DNA of 64,000 bases from Nitrospirota bacterium (GTDB taxonomy: Bacteria; Nitrospinota_A; UBA7883; JACRGQ01): NCBI GenBank assembly GCA_024275955.1, contig JAJRYD010000024.1:18353-82352 (forward strand), written 5' to 3'. Below the pieces are notes generated by a model. It did no database searches, was not told the DNA's origin, and saw nothing but the letters and a program-made list of their open reading frames with translations. This document shows positions 1 through 8,728 of the stretch, in pieces; the first letter of the stretch is position 1; each line of letters begins with the position of its first letter. Position numbers and translations under genes: made by a program.

Positions 1-134
1 TGAATAGATGTTACCGCCTGAAAAATTGATACCGCCAATCCTATGATAAGCCCGAAACCGAGCATAGGGGCCGACACTAATATGGTTGTTTCCATCGCTC
101 TTCTCGCAAAGTCGACTATAAATTCTGGTGTCAT
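1..134 (-). CDS. fliQ: Flagellar export apparatus protein FliQ (5' part only)
   Basis: Read on the minus strand from an ATG at 134, the sequence gives MTPEFIVDFARRAMETTILV and then a hydrophobic stretch that runs off the window edge. This is the start of FliQ, a small two-helix protein of the flagellar type III export gate, where it sits in the membrane with FliP and FliR. It lies 15 bases downstream of the fliP stop, so the order fliO-fliP-fliQ is the usual one. Only about 44 of the expected 90 or so residues are present. Confidence 0.9.
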   Translation of the reverse strand, partial: MTPEFIVDFARRAMETTILVSAPMLGFGLIIGLAVSIFQAVTSI

Positions 135-149
135 TCTATAACCCCTTTC

Positions 150-899
150 TTACCCAAAGCTCTTAACAAGCGAGCCGACAATTAAGTACCAGCCGTCAAC
201 AAGCACGAAAAGCATAAGCTTAAACGGGAGCGATATCATAATAGGAGGAAGCATAAGCATACCCATGCTCATTAGAACCGATGCTATAACCATGTCTAGA
301 ACCAGAAAAGGAACGTAAATCATAAAGCCTATCTGGAACGCCGTTCTTAATTCGCTTATAATGAAGGCCGGTATTATGATGTGCGAGCCTACCTCTTCGA
401 TGGTCTTAGGCTTTTCTCCGCCAGCCATATTTACAAAAAGCGCTAGGTCTTTTTCTCTTGTCTGCTTTAGCATAAATTTTCTCAACGGCTGTAATGCTGT
501 CGTAAACGCCTCTTCCTGTCCTATCTCATCGTTAAGGAAAGGCTGTAGCGATTCTTCGTTTATCTGCGTAAAGATAGGCGACATTATGAAGAACGTAAGG
601 AATAGTGCTAGGCCTATCAAAAGCTGGTTGGGCGGCATCTGTTGGGTTCCCATAGCTTGCCTAAGGAACGAGAGAACTATTACTATCCTTCCAAAAGAGG
701 TGAGCGTGATAAGTATCGCAGGTGCCAGCGAAAGTACAGTCAGTATAAAAAGTACTTTAAGCGATGTCGCTACCTTTTCGTTATCGGTGGAGTCCTCCAC
801 GCCGATGCTTATGGTCGGTATCCCCTCCGCAAAGAGCGGCGAGGCGTTAAGAAGCGTGAGCGCCGCTACGATAAGCAGAATTGCCGGCAGTTTTTTCAT
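150..899 (-). CDS. fliP: Flagellar export gate protein FliP
   Basis: 249 residues, the usual FliP length. An N-terminal signal sequence (about residues 1-24) is followed by hydrophobic segments around 45-75, 90-110, 185-210 and 215-245. The family signature regions are clear: ITLTSFGRIVIVLSFLRQAM, then QMPPNQLLIGLALFLTFFIM, and the C-terminal AFQIGFMIYVPFLVLDMV. FliP forms the core of the flagellar type III secretion gate in the inner membrane with FliQ and FliR. Its ATG overlaps the fliO stop by four bases, implying translational coupling, and fliQ follows after 15 bases. Confidence 0.97.
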   Translation of the reverse strand: MKKLPAILLIVAALTLLNASPLFAEGIPTISIGVEDSTDNEKVATSLKVLFILTVLSLAPAILITLTSFGRIVIVLSFLRQAMGTQQMPPNQLLIGLALFLTFFIMSPIFTQINEESLQPFLNDEIGQEEAFTTALQPLRKFMLKQTREKDLALFVNMAGGEKPKTIEEVGSHIIIPAFIISELRTAFQIGFMIYVPFLVLDMVIASVLMSMGMLMLPPIMISLPFKLMLFVLVDGWYLIVGSLVKSFG

Positions 900-2095
900 A
901 CAGTCGCCTCCTGCATCGCCTTTATTCTGGTCATTATGTCGTTAGACATCGTTTTGGCAAGCTGTTCTCTTGTAAGCTTTGCCTTTTCCTTTTTCTCTTT
1001 TTTTATAGCCTCTTTTTGGGAGAGAGATGCTTTTTCCATCTCTTTTTTACGGCTCTTCATCTCGTTTGCGAACTTTTGGGATATCTTTTCTTTGGCACTC
1101 ACTCCCCATTTTATTCCCGGAATCTTTTTAGCAAGCCCTATAGGCTTTTGCGGAAGCCGGTTGCCGAGCCTTATCTGCTCTATCTTTTCAGGGTCGTCGT
1201 ATTTGGCCAGAAGGTTTATGTTGCTGTTTGTCACCCCAAGTACGAGGATTTCGCCGGCAACCTCTATGATGGTTACGTTTTTCTTTACGCCTATAAAATG
1301 GTTGGAGAGTACTTTCACGTCGTCTTTGCTTCCAAGTCTGCCGTCAACGGAACCTAGATATTTTCTAGCCGCCCATCCGGTAAGAAGCACAAGAGAGAGA
1401 ACTATTGCCAGAGCGCTTACCACCTTGACGACGGAAGAACCGACGGATGGTACGGCAGGTACGGTCGGCTCGGAATATTTTAAGAAACCGGGAATCTCAT
1501 CGCTACCGGCAGTCGAAGCGGTAAGGTTTAGAGGCTCGGCATCGTCCAATATCGTATCTTCAATATTTTTTTCTGCTTTTTTCATAAAAGGGGTCAAAGG
1601 CTTGGGCTCTACAGCTAAAGCTGTTGTCCTGTCTGTCGTGGTTTTTGACGCTTTTGAGGCAGTTTCCGTCAGTTCCTTATCAGTCGCTTCGAGGGAACCA
1701 ACGGCAAAAGAAAATCTGGCGACTAAACTGTTTTCGACAGTATCTAGTGAAAAATCTTTGGAGATATCGGACAGCTTACCTTGAGGGAAAATTCTTATCC
1801 GCAAAGTTCTGCTGTTGTACTGGTAAACCTGTATCTCCTTTACTCCTCCTTCGTTTACTTCTATAGTATTCTTAGAAGGTACTGAAAAAGCATCCTTTAC
1901 CTCTATCTGTATAGATTTCTTCAGGAGAGTCATTTTTGCTTTTGGTGTTTTTTCAAAGTCGAAACGCAGGTTAAATCTGTCGCTTGAGTTCTCTGGAATT
2001 ACTGTGTTGAACCTGTTGAGAGCATACGCGTCGCCGTACCCTGCAAGCATAGCGAGCAATGCCGCCAGCGTCATTATTACCTTTATGTTTCTCAC
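896..2095 (-). CDS. fliO: FliO-like flagellar biosynthesis protein with long periplasmic N-terminus
   Basis: FliO helps assemble the FliP gate. I place the start at GTG 2095: an AGGAGG motif lies five bases upstream and the product then opens with a clean signal sequence (RNIKVIMTLAALLAMLAG). An upstream TTG at 2119 would add eight residues that include the ribosome site itself. Numbered from that TTG, residues 35-140 form a beta-rich exported region resembling AMIN-type domains, 145-225 are low-complexity linker, 229-250 is a membrane helix and about 255-340 is the cytoplasmic FliO domain. A basic, helical C-terminal tail follows. At about 400 residues it is much longer than enteric FliO. 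The AMIN resemblance is by eye. The stop overlaps the fliP start. Confidence 0.85.
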   Translation of the reverse strand: MRNIKVIMTLAALLAMLAGYGDAYALNRFNTVIPENSSDRFNLRFDFEKTPKAKMTLLKKSIQIEVKDAFSVPSKNTIEVNEGGVKEIQVYQYNSRTLRIRIFPQGKLSDISKDFSLDTVENSLVARFSFAVGSLEATDKELTETASKASKTTTDRTTALAVEPKPLTPFMKKAEKNIEDTILDDAEPLNLTASTAGSDEIPGFLKYSEPTVPAVPSVGSSVVKVVSALAIVLSLVLLTGWAARKYLGSVDGRLGSKDDVKVLSNHFIGVKKNVTIIEVAGEILVLGVTNSNINLLAKYDDPEKIEQIRLGNRLPQKPIGLAKKIPGIKWGVSAKEKISQKFANEMKSRKKEMEKASLSQKEAIKKEKKEKAKLTREQLAKTMSNDIMTRIKAMQEATV

Positions 2096-2119
2096 GATCT
2101 CCTCCTGCGAAAACGTCAA

Positions 2120-2374
2120 TTATTCATACACACCACCTTGTAAGGCAAGATAGATGCCACCCGCACTGCGGGCTTACTTTTCGGATCTGATAGGCAGACT
2201 TTTTGGGGGATTTTGGGAGGTGTGGCATTGCCACCTGACGGCCACCTTGCTACCGGCGGGCCACGACAACGGAGTAGAGCGAGCAGTCGCCATGCGCGGT
2301 ATGTGCAGTTTTTGAGGAATGTCTACTAGAGGTACAGTTAGAGGGGGATGGCGAGGCGTTAGCCGAGAGCGAAT
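2120..2374. other. Non-coding stretch with GC-rich repeat debris
   Basis: No credible gene. It holds short palindromic pieces such as CCCGCACTGCGGG near 2160, which recurs with small changes near 49427 (CCCGCATTGCGGG), and a GCGAGGCGTTAGCC piece near 2351 that resembles part of the repeats at 31.3 and 33.2 kb. Probably decayed intergenic repeats upstream of fliO. Confidence 0.4.
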
Positions 2375-2623
2375 GGGACTGTTTCCAAAAGAGTTTTTAA
2401 GCGTTTTAAAGGAAAGTTCATTTTCTAACTTCGTAAAAACAGAGGCTTTAGGGTTCCTCTAAAAATAAGTGATTTTCTTCATCGGTTTCGACAATAGCAC
2501 TAAATCCCCATCTATAATTCGACCAACCAAAAGCCAGAACTTCAAAAATAGATTTTTAGAGGCTCCCTTTAGAGGTTGGCGATTTACGGCAAAATCAAAT
2601 TTATGCCATTCGGCAACAGCCCC
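2375..2623 (+). mobile_element. 129-bp MITE-like element, copy A (interrupted by a second element)
   Basis: Begins GGGACTGTTTCC and ends GGCAACAGCCCC, which are imperfect inverted repeats of each other. Flanks are CGAAT and TGAAT, a five-base target duplication with one mismatch. The outer parts match the other copies, but the total is 249 bp because a 115-bp element is inserted at the CTTTAG motif. It contains no reading frame that could be a transposase. Confidence 0.85.
2452..2566 (+). mobile_element. Nested 115-bp element inside MITE copy A
   Basis: The insert has inverted ends GGTTCCTCTAAAAAT at 2452 and ATTTTTAGAGGCTCC at 2552-2566 (13 of 15 positions pair). It is flanked by CTTTAG at 2446-2451 and again at 2567-2572, a six-base direct repeat that is present once in uninterrupted copies. 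It is therefore probably an independent small non-autonomous element. I see no second copy in this window. Confidence 0.7.
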
Positions 2624-2735
2624 TGAATGCCTATATCTCCAGCTTTCACTCCTAATTTCTGCTTAAGCCTACAGCCGGTTCGGGGAAGATGGCGGCAACA
2701 GTGTTTCGCCTATTTTGAAAAGATGCGAAACAGAA

Positions 2736-3443
2736 TCAGTCTCCTTCCAGAACTCCTTTGAGAATGGCAAGTTTCTCTTTGAACGGTTCGGCTTCCTCTG
2801 GTTTATTGGTGCTTTCAATTATTTCAATAACCATTTTATAAGATGGCATATCTCTTGGGTTTATCTCAAGCGCTTTTTCAAGTGCCTTGACAGCGCTCTT
2901 TTTTATATTGTTCACCATGCTTCCTTTAGCTATGCAGATGTATCCATCCGCGAAATCTTCTTTAATCTTTACCGCTTTTTTACAAGCACTAACCGCTTCA
3001 CTGCCATACTCTTTTTTATTTGTGGCGATATATGTCTGTCCTATAAGAAGGAAAGCGTCGTAGTTTTCTTTGTCCAGTTCGGTTATCTTTTTAAAAGCTT
3101 CAATAGCCTTCTTAAAGCTTTTGGAATCACGGTACGCTAGGCCAAGAAAGTAATAGTTCTCTTTGTTATCCCAAAATTCATCTTTGAACATCGCGGCAAA
3201 TTTACTGCTTGTGCCTTTAGTTTTATTAGATGAAACCCTCTCCGCCTCAAGGAAATAGGCGATTGCTGTTTCGTATAATTTTGCTTCGTACAGCTCTTTG
3301 CCCAATTCAAAAAGGCTTAAGGCATAATTTTCGGAAATAGCTTTAGGGTCTTCTTCAACTTTAAGAGATATGTTTTCGGCGCTGACAGGCACAGCAAAAA
3401 AGAGTAAAAGAAAAACTGCCGGTATCGTTTTAAAATCGTTCAT
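2736..3443 (-). CDS. Exported TPR-repeat protein
   Basis: 235 residues with a cleavable signal peptide ending near AVPVSA-E (residues 1-22). The rest consists of TPR-like helical pairs: about 40-75, 98-130 (NYYFLGLAYRDSKSFKKAIE), 132-165 and 170-215 (AVKALEKALEINPRD). Such proteins act as periplasmic or membrane-attached scaffolds; the partner is unknown. It stands alone, separated from fliO by MITE copy A and from rpsU by repeats, so context gives no function. Confidence 0.75.
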   Translation of the reverse strand: MNDFKTIPAVFLLLFFAVPVSAENISLKVEEDPKAISENYALSLFELGKELYEAKLYETAIAYFLEAERVSSNKTKGTSSKFAAMFKDEFWDNKENYYFLGLAYRDSKSFKKAIEAFKKITELDKENYDAFLLIGQTYIATNKKEYGSEAVSACKKAVKIKEDFADGYICIAKGSMVNNIKKSAVKALEKALEINPRDMPSYKMVIEIIESTNKPEEAEPFKEKLAILKGVLEGD

Positions 3444-3856
3444 ATACTTTCTGTTCTGAATAACCTTAATCTAGTTCGAATTGAAATTAAACACTTAAAG
3501 ACCATACTTCCACTCTTACCGAGTCGCACCCGATATCCGGCTCTATGCTACCATAGACCTATCACTCTAAGCATCGCTATAGCTGGTAGAGACAGGATAA
3601 TCTAGGCGGTAGGCGAATACCGTTTCATTGATATAACAGGCAGTATAGCCGGAGTACTAAAGCAAGGACACTGTGTTAGTTTGAACCATAGGCATTGTTT
3701 TTATCTCATCACGAGGAGCCAACGTAGTTGGCGACGCGCTAGTCCGCCTTGTTACAATAGATTGCCATGAGAATGCTAACGCATTCTTCGCAATGACAAC
3801 CTCGTGAGCGCAAACGGCTTTTTAAAGCTGAGACACTGTCAAAAGCAGGAAACTAG
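3444..3856. other. Non-coding region upstream of the rpsU promoter
   Basis: No gene seen on either strand. The first half is featureless; the second half contains the palindromic unit described at 3709-3807. Confidence 0.4.
3709..3807. repeat. Palindromic intergenic repeat with nested stems
   Basis: Outer arms TCACGAGG (3709-3716) and CCTCGTGA (3800-3807) enclose an inner hairpin with ATTGC/GCAAT (3761-3765, 3790-3794) around AGAATGC-TAAC-GCATTCT (3770-3787). Read on the minus strand it contains GTTGTCATTGCGA, which also begins the repeat near 56632. It looks like a bacterial REP/BIME-type unit. Confidence 0.55.
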
Positions 3857-3885
3857 TTGACCGATTCATATTCTGATGGTACAAT
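3857..3885 (+). promoter_or_regulatory. Sigma-70 promoter of the rpsU-yqeY-dnaG-rpoD operon
   Basis: TTGACC at 3857-3862 and TACAAT at 3880-3885 are separated by exactly 17 bases, five of six matches to each consensus hexamer. The rpsU start is 91 bases downstream of the -10 box, leaving a leader with a small hairpin (TCCGGCC...GGCTGGA near 3921-3940). No equally good promoter lies in the gaps within the operon. Confidence 0.7.
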
Positions 3886-3975
3886 CCCCCCCTTATTGTC
3901 TGGGGAATCTGTAACTTTAGTCCGGCCGTTTTGGCTGGAATTTGAAATAAAAAGTGCCGAAGGGAGTGATATTTT

Positions 3976-4155
3976 TTGCCCGGTGTAAAGGTAAGAGCAG
4001 AGGAGCCTTTTGAACACGCGCTAAAACGCTTTAAAAAGCAGTGCGAGAAGATAGGTATTCTTTCTGAAATTAGAAGACGCGAGCATTACGAAAAACCGTC
4101 TGTTCGCAAAAAGAAAAAGCAGATAGCCGCCAAGAAAAAATACGGCAGATACTAG
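3976..4155 (+). CDS. rpsU: Ribosomal protein bS21
   Basis: A short basic protein of 59 residues starting at TTG 3976 ([19 protein letters not shown]), ending in a lysine-rich tail ([16 protein letters not shown]). The S21 family pattern is clear: the PGV.VR.. start, the [11 protein letters not shown] helix and the RREHYEKPS segment. An AAGGGAG ribosome site sits ten bases upstream of the TTG. S21 binds the small subunit near the 16S 3' end and affects initiation. It is the first gene of the classical macromolecular synthesis operon with dnaG and rpoD. Confidence 0.95.
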   Translation: MPGVKVRAEEPFEHALKRFKKQCEKIGILSEIRRREHYEKPSVRKKKKQIAAKKKYGRY

Positions 4156-4295
4156 TAAATTGGGAAGCTCTCCGCAATAAGCTACGGGGAAGCTTCTAAT
4201 CTGTATGGAACTGTTTTTATTATAAATTCGCTAGCGAACCACCAGCGATAAGCGGCGGTGGGTTGAGCTTGCGGTTGCATTTTCGAGGGCTTACA

Positions 4296-4751
4296 TTGTC
4301 TATACGGGAAATAATAAATGACGATCTCAAAACTGCCATGAAAGGCGGGGATGAGATCGGCAAGTCCGTTTTGCGGATGATAAAGTCGGAAGTCAAAAAC
4401 CGCGAAGTGGAAAAGGGTGCCAGCGGTGAGCTGGATGATGCCGCTATAATCTCTGTCATCGCTTCCGGGGTGAAAAAAAGGAAAGAGTCTATCCGCCTTT
4501 TTGAAGATGCCGGCCGGCAGGAGCTGGCCGACAAGGAAAAATCCGAAATTGAATTTCTATCAAAATATCTCCCAAAACAGCTTACCGAAGAAGAAATTGC
4601 TGGGAAAGTAGAAACGGCGATAGAAAAGCTTGGCGCCACAGGTATGAAACAGATGGGAGAGGTTATGAAATCGCTTAAAAGTGAACTGGGGCAGAGTGCC
4701 GATGGTTCGCTGATGAGTAAAATCGTAAAGAAAAAGCTAGCCGCTTTGTAA
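4296..4751 (+). CDS. yqeY: GatB/YqeY domain protein
   Basis: About 151 residues, the usual YqeY length. Members resemble the C-terminal tRNA-binding domain of GatB, but their exact job is not settled. The motif LKTAMKGGDEIGKSVLRMIKSEVKN and the later EKSEIEFLSKYLPKQLTEEEI are family hallmarks. I choose TTG 4296 (MSIREIINDDLK) because homologues begin just before this helix and a GAGGG motif is seven bases upstream; an in-frame TTG at 4263 would add 11 residues without support. It lies between rpsU and dnaG, a common arrangement. Confidence 0.9.
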   Translation: MSIREIINDDLKTAMKGGDEIGKSVLRMIKSEVKNREVEKGASGELDDAAIISVIASGVKKRKESIRLFEDAGRQELADKEKSEIEFLSKYLPKQLTEEEIAGKVETAIEKLGATGMKQMGEVMKSLKSELGQSADGSLMSKIVKKKLAAL

Positions 4752-4871
4752 GAACTGCCGAAAACCTATTCAAGCCTTATTCGTAAAAAATTAACAACCC
4801 TCCCAGCCCTTCTCTGTACTACACTTGTGGTCTTGAAATATCCTATTACTTGTTAATAAATGGGGAAATTT

Positions 4872-6590
4872 ATGTCTGGCCGTTACCCGCAGGATTTAAT
4901 CGACAGGGTAAGAGAAAGTGTTGATATCGTTGAGCTTATATCTTCTCATATAGAGCTGAAAAGAGGCGGCCAAAACTATGTAGGCCTTTGCCCTTTTCAC
5001 AAGGAGAAGACTCCCTCTTTTAGCGTAAACCGTTCTAAGCAGATTTTTCACTGCTTCGGGTGTGGCGAGGGCGGTAATGTTTTCGGCTTTCTTATGAAGT
5101 ATGAGAACCTATCTTTCCCGGAATCTATCTCTAGTATCGCACAGAGAGGCGGGGTACAGCTTCCAAAGTTTTCTAACGAGCCGGCGGAAGATATATCGGG
5201 GCTTTACAAAATAGACGGCGACGCGGCAGATTTTTTTTGTAGCCATCTTAGGCGGGCGCCTAAAGAGAGCTACGTTAAAAAATATATCGAAAAAAGAGGG
5301 TTAAAACCGGAAACGGTAAACGCCTTTCGCCTCGGCTTTGCCCCGGATAGCTGGGATGCCTGCTTAAAGTCATTAAAAGGCGATATCAAAGATATCGAGA
5401 AAACAGGCATTGTCAAACGGGCCTCTAATGGGAACCTTATTGACACTTTCCGCAACCGGCTTATTTTCCCTGTGATTGATGAAAAGAACAGGGTACTTGC
5501 TTTTGGCGGCAGGTCGCTTGATGATAGCGATAAGAAATCCCCAAAATATCTTAATAGCCAAGAAAGCACTCTCTACCGCAAAGGGCGCATTTTTTACGGG
5601 CTAAACCTTTCTGCTGGCGAGATAAGGAAGAAGGGTGAGGCACTGCTTGTCGAAGGTTATATGGACCTTATTATGCTTTACCAAGCTGGGGTAAGGAATG
5701 TAGTAGCTACCTCCGGTACAGCTTTTACGGAGTACCAATGCCGCAACCTTAGGCGATACACATCCAACTTTGTTATGGTGTTCGATGGCGATAACGCCGG
5801 CAGAAAAGCGGCCGAAAGGGCGACCAAGATTGCTCTAGGGCAAGGTATCCGTCCAAAGATAGTGATGCTTCCTTCCGGCGAAGACCCTGACGATATTATA
5901 AGGAACGGCGGGGTATCTGCGTTTTTAGAGCTGGTTGCCGAGGCGAGGCCGTATATAAGCTATCTTATTGAAATTACATGCAAAAACTTCGATATCTCAA
6001 CAGCCGAGGGGAAGGCCGATGCGGCCAAATCTATTTTGCCCGACATTGCCAAAATCGTTGACCCTATCGAGCGTTCCGGCGCGGTGGAGATTCTCTCCGG
6101 GAAAATAGCGATTCCTGTAGGGAGGCTGGAAAGCCGTTTACCCCGTCTAAAGGGAGAAACCTTTCGCCCCCCTGCAACAGTGAGAAGCGATACCGATGCC
6201 CACCCAACCGAGAAGGTTCTTGTAAGAATTATTTTAGACCGCCCCGTAAAGGTAGCCGACAAGCTTGGTAGGATAAAACCGGAAGATTTTATTTCGCCGC
6301 TTTACAGAAAGCTCTTTACCGCCCTTATGGAGGAGGTAGGCAAAGGTGCAGATGACCCACTGCGGTTGCTGGCAAAATTCGAGAAAACCGAATACGAAGA
6401 GCCGTTGCGAAAGCTGGCGATAGCGCCGAACCTGTACGATGAGGAATGCTGGGAGCAGTGTGTGGCCGATTTTGTGAAGAATGTCAACGCGCGTGGGCGG
6501 GCGGAGAAAGTAAGCAAGATGAAAAAGGCGGCCGAAAGCTCTAGCAGAGAAGAGTATCTGAGCCAACAAAAAAACTTTAAAGAGAGATAG
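4872..6590 (+). CDS. dnaG: DNA primase
   Basis: Makes RNA primers at the replication fork. From ATG 4872 the product is about 572 residues. The CHC2 zinc finger uses C40, H43, C61 and C64 (CPFHKEKTPSF ... CFGC). The Toprim domain shows LLVEGYMDLIMLYQAG near residue 257 and DGDNAGRKAA further on. The C-terminal DnaB-binding region is weakly conserved. An ATG at 4860 is also in frame but lacks a ribosome site, whereas GGGGAA sits five bases before 4872. Third gene of the macromolecular synthesis operon. Confidence 0.95.
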   Translation: MSGRYPQDLIDRVRESVDIVELISSHIELKRGGQNYVGLCPFHKEKTPSFSVNRSKQIFHCFGCGEGGNVFGFLMKYENLSFPESISSIAQRGGVQLPKFSNEPAEDISGLYKIDGDAADFFCSHLRRAPKESYVKKYIEKRGLKPETVNAFRLGFAPDSWDACLKSLKGDIKDIEKTGIVKRASNGNLIDTFRNRLIFPVIDEKNRVLAFGGRSLDDSDKKSPKYLNSQESTLYRKGRIFYGLNLSAGEIRKKGEALLVEGYMDLIMLYQAGVRNVVATSGTAFTEYQCRNLRRYTSNFVMVFDGDNAGRKAAERATKIALGQGIRPKIVMLPSGEDPDDIIRNGGVSAFLELVAEARPYISYLIEITCKNFDISTAEGKADAAKSILPDIAKIVDPIERSGAVEILSGKIAIPVGRLESRLPRLKGETFRPPATVRSDTDAHPTEKVLVRIILDRPVKVADKLGRIKPEDFISPLYRKLFTALMEEVGKGADDPLRLLAKFEKTEYEEPLRKLAIAPNLYDEECWEQCVADFVKNVNARGRAEKVSKMKKAAESSSREEYLSQQKNFKER

Positions 6591-6664
6591 TAATTGTGAT
6601 AGACTCACGGTTTGCGTTTATATTCAAGAGGAATCGGATTTTTGTTTGAAGGAGCCTGTTTTCA

Positions 6665-8344
6665 ATGAAATACAAGCGGACTAGGTCGTTGCCGGAAGTG
6701 ATAGAGCTTATAGAATTAGGTAAGAAAAATGGAGAAGTGACGAATGAGGAATTCTCCGGTATATTGAAAGACAATAAAAAATTCCCCAAAAAGAAGAGGG
6801 AAAAAATAGCCGAGATACTGGAAGAGGAAAAGATAAAATTCACTCTCGAAGTAAAAAAGAAAGCCAAGAAAGCTAAAACCGTAGCCAAGCCTCGGGATGA
6901 AGTCTCTCTCTCATCTGAAGACCCTGTAAGAATGTACCTCAAGGAGATGGGAAGCATACCTTTGCTTACACGCGAGGGAGAGGTTGATATCGCCAAAAGG
7001 ATAGAGGCGGCCCAGCTTGAGGTTATCGACGCGATGCTGGAGATACCGCTTACCGTCGAAGAGGTGGTTAGAAAGGTTGACGAGCTCAAAGCGGGAGAAA
7101 TCACAATCCAGTCGCTTGTTACATGGAGCGATGTCGAAGATGCCGCCGAGAACAGCTCTTCCACCAAGGCGCAAAAGGAGATTGTGCGCATTAAAAAGTC
7201 GATAACCAAACTGACTTCCGCTATGCAGCTCTGGCGCGAGACAAGCAAAAAGATGAAACTTAAAAAAATCAAGGTGGCGGAAAAGGCGAAGCTCGAAAAG
7301 AAGGCGGTAAAGCAGGCTGGATCGTTGAGGGATAAGTTTCTTGATATGAACCTGAACCAGAACCAGATTGAAGATATTGTCGAGAAGATAGGCATCTGCA
7401 ACAAAGAGTGTATCAAGGTCAAAAAAGAGATGAAGAAGATTGATAAAAAGCTTGAGAGTGCCGCAAAAAGAAAAGAGACAGCGGCATCTAAAGCGAAGCT
7501 CAAAAAGCGGCAGGACGAACTAAAGTCGGCACTAAAAGCTGTAGAAAAAGTTGTTATAGTCAGCAGTGACGACCTTGCTTCAATCAAGAAAAAAGTAGAT
7601 ATAGGCCGTATAAAGGATAGAAAGGCTAAAAAAGAGCTGGCAGAAGCGAACCTTAGGCTGGTAGTTTCTATAGCCAAAAAGTACACCAACAGGGGGCTTC
7701 AGTTTCTCGACCTTATACAAGAGGGGAACATCGGCCTTATGAAGGCGGTAGAAAAGTTTGAATACCGGCGTGGGTACAAATTCTCGACATACGCCACATG
7801 GTGGATACGACAGGCTATTACAAGGGCGATTGCCGATCAGGCACGCACCATCCGCATACCTGTGCATATGATAGAGACGATAAACAAGCTGATACGGACA
7901 TCAAGACAGCTGGTGCAGGAGCTTGGACGTGAGCCAAAGCCGGATGAAATAGCCGAAAAGATGGGGATGCGTGTAAGTAAGGTCAGAAACGTGCTGAAAA
8001 TCGCCAAAGAGCCGATATCGCTCGAAACACCTATAGGCGAAGACGAAGATTCGCATCTGGGTGATTTTATAGAAGACAAAAAAATGATTTCGCCGGTGGA
8101 GGCGATAGTGAAAATGGGACTAAAAGAGCAGACCGCGAAAGTTCTCATGAGCCTTGCTCCGCGTGAAGAGATGGTTTTAAGAAAAAGATTTGGCATAGGG
8201 ATGAACTCGGAGTGTACTCTTGAGGAGGTCGGACAGGATTTTGAGGTTACGCGCGAGAGAATAAGGCAGATAGAGGCAAAAGCATTAAGAAAACTGCGCC
8301 ACCCAAGCCGGAGTAAACGGCTTAAAAGCTTTCTCGAAAGCTAG
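6665..8344 (+). CDS. rpoD: Primary sigma factor RpoD (sigma-70)
   Basis: 559 residues. Region 1.1-like N-terminus (1-60), a basic linker, region 1.2 from [21 protein letters not shown] near 86, a lysine-rich non-conserved region of about 200 residues, and then region 2 ([45 protein letters not shown]). Region 3 includes [13 protein letters not shown], and region 4 ends with [29 protein letters not shown]. It directs RNA polymerase to housekeeping promoters. AAGGAG precedes the ATG by about ten bases. Last protein gene of the rpsU operon. Confidence 0.97.
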   Translation: MKYKRTRSLPEVIELIELGKKNGEVTNEEFSGILKDNKKFPKKKREKIAEILEEEKIKFTLEVKKKAKKAKTVAKPRDEVSLSSEDPVRMYLKEMGSIPLLTREGEVDIAKRIEAAQLEVIDAMLEIPLTVEEVVRKVDELKAGEITIQSLVTWSDVEDAAENSSSTKAQKEIVRIKKSITKLTSAMQLWRETSKKMKLKKIKVAEKAKLEKKAVKQAGSLRDKFLDMNLNQNQIEDIVEKIGICNKECIKVKKEMKKIDKKLESAAKRKETAASKAKLKKRQDELKSALKAVEKVVIVSSDDLASIKKKVDIGRIKDRKAKKELAEANLRLVVSIAKKYTNRGLQFLDLIQEGNIGLMKAVEKFEYRRGYKFSTYATWWIRQAITRAIADQARTIRIPVHMIETINKLIRTSRQLVQELGREPKPDEIAEKMGMRVSKVRNVLKIAKEPISLETPIGEDEDSHLGDFIEDKKMISPVEAIVKMGLKEQTAKVLMSLAPREEMVLRKRFGIGMNSECTLEEVGQDFEVTRERIRQIEAKALRKLRHPSRSKRLKSFLES

Positions 8345-8376
8345 CCTTGTCTCCCCGAATATAGTCTTTATAAGGG

Positions 8377-8453
8377 GGGCCCATAGCTCAGTTGGTTAGA
8401 GCCCTCGGCTCATAACCGAGTTGTCTCAGGTTCGAATCCTGATGGGCCCACCA
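8377..8453 (+). tRNA. tRNA with CAU anticodon (Met, or lysidine-modified Ile2)
   Basis: A complete cloverleaf. Acceptor arms are GGGCCCA (8377-8383) and TGGGCCC (8443-8449), followed by an A and an encoded CCA (8451-8453). The anticodon stem CTCGG/CCGAG encloses the loop CTCATAA with anticodon CAT at 8411-8413, and the T loop is TTCGAAT. The anticodon alone cannot separate elongator Met from Ile2. The GGGCC-type acceptor stem resembles tRNA-Ile, so Ile2 is a real possibility. It follows rpoD by 32 bases and may be co-transcribed. Confidence 0.95.
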
Positions 8454-8581
8454 TTTAACGGAAACTCCGCAAAGCCAGACAAGGAAGTAGAGCTTTTTGC
8501 GAAGGAGCGTATGTATAAGTAGATGACTGAGTTTAAAAGTAATAACTGATGAAGTCTGGCGAAGCGGAGTTTCCGTTAAAT
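8453..8581. repeat. Long inverted repeat (28-nt arms) abutting the tRNA 3' end
   Basis: The left arm (8453-8480) starts at the final A of the tRNA CCA; the right arm (8554-8581) is its reverse complement apart from three adjacent positions. Eighteen outer bases pair without mismatch, followed by seven more. The 73-base interior has no good reading frame. It could be a terminator-like RNA fold, a processing structure for the tRNA transcript, or the remnant of a small palindromic element. The rest of the gap to 8728 shows nothing further. Confidence 0.8.
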
Positions 8582-8728
8582 CTAAAGCACCTCTTTTAAA
8601 GAAGTTGTAGAATTCGGTTCCCCAGTTTTATGCTAGACTCTTTTGGAGGTAGCCCCCTTGTAGGCCAGCTATCGGCTGTTAAGCAGAGTCTCCAGCCGTT
8701 TGACTGCTGTTCTATCGGCATTTCCTCT

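Noticed and set aside
642..1784. Long plus-strand frames opposite fliP and fliO
   Set aside because: They have cysteine/serine/phenylalanine-rich, low-sense compositions and lie opposite clear flagellar genes; they are antisense shadows.
4833..4859. Separate promoter for dnaG (TTGAAA ... TAATAA)
   Set aside because: Spacing is only 15 bases and it would start transcription at or beyond the dnaG start codon.
8377..8581. Integrated island with an attachment site at the tRNA
   Set aside because: No integrase is nearby and no second copy of the tRNA 3' end is visible downstream; the genes that follow are ordinary Mla-type and housekeeping genes.
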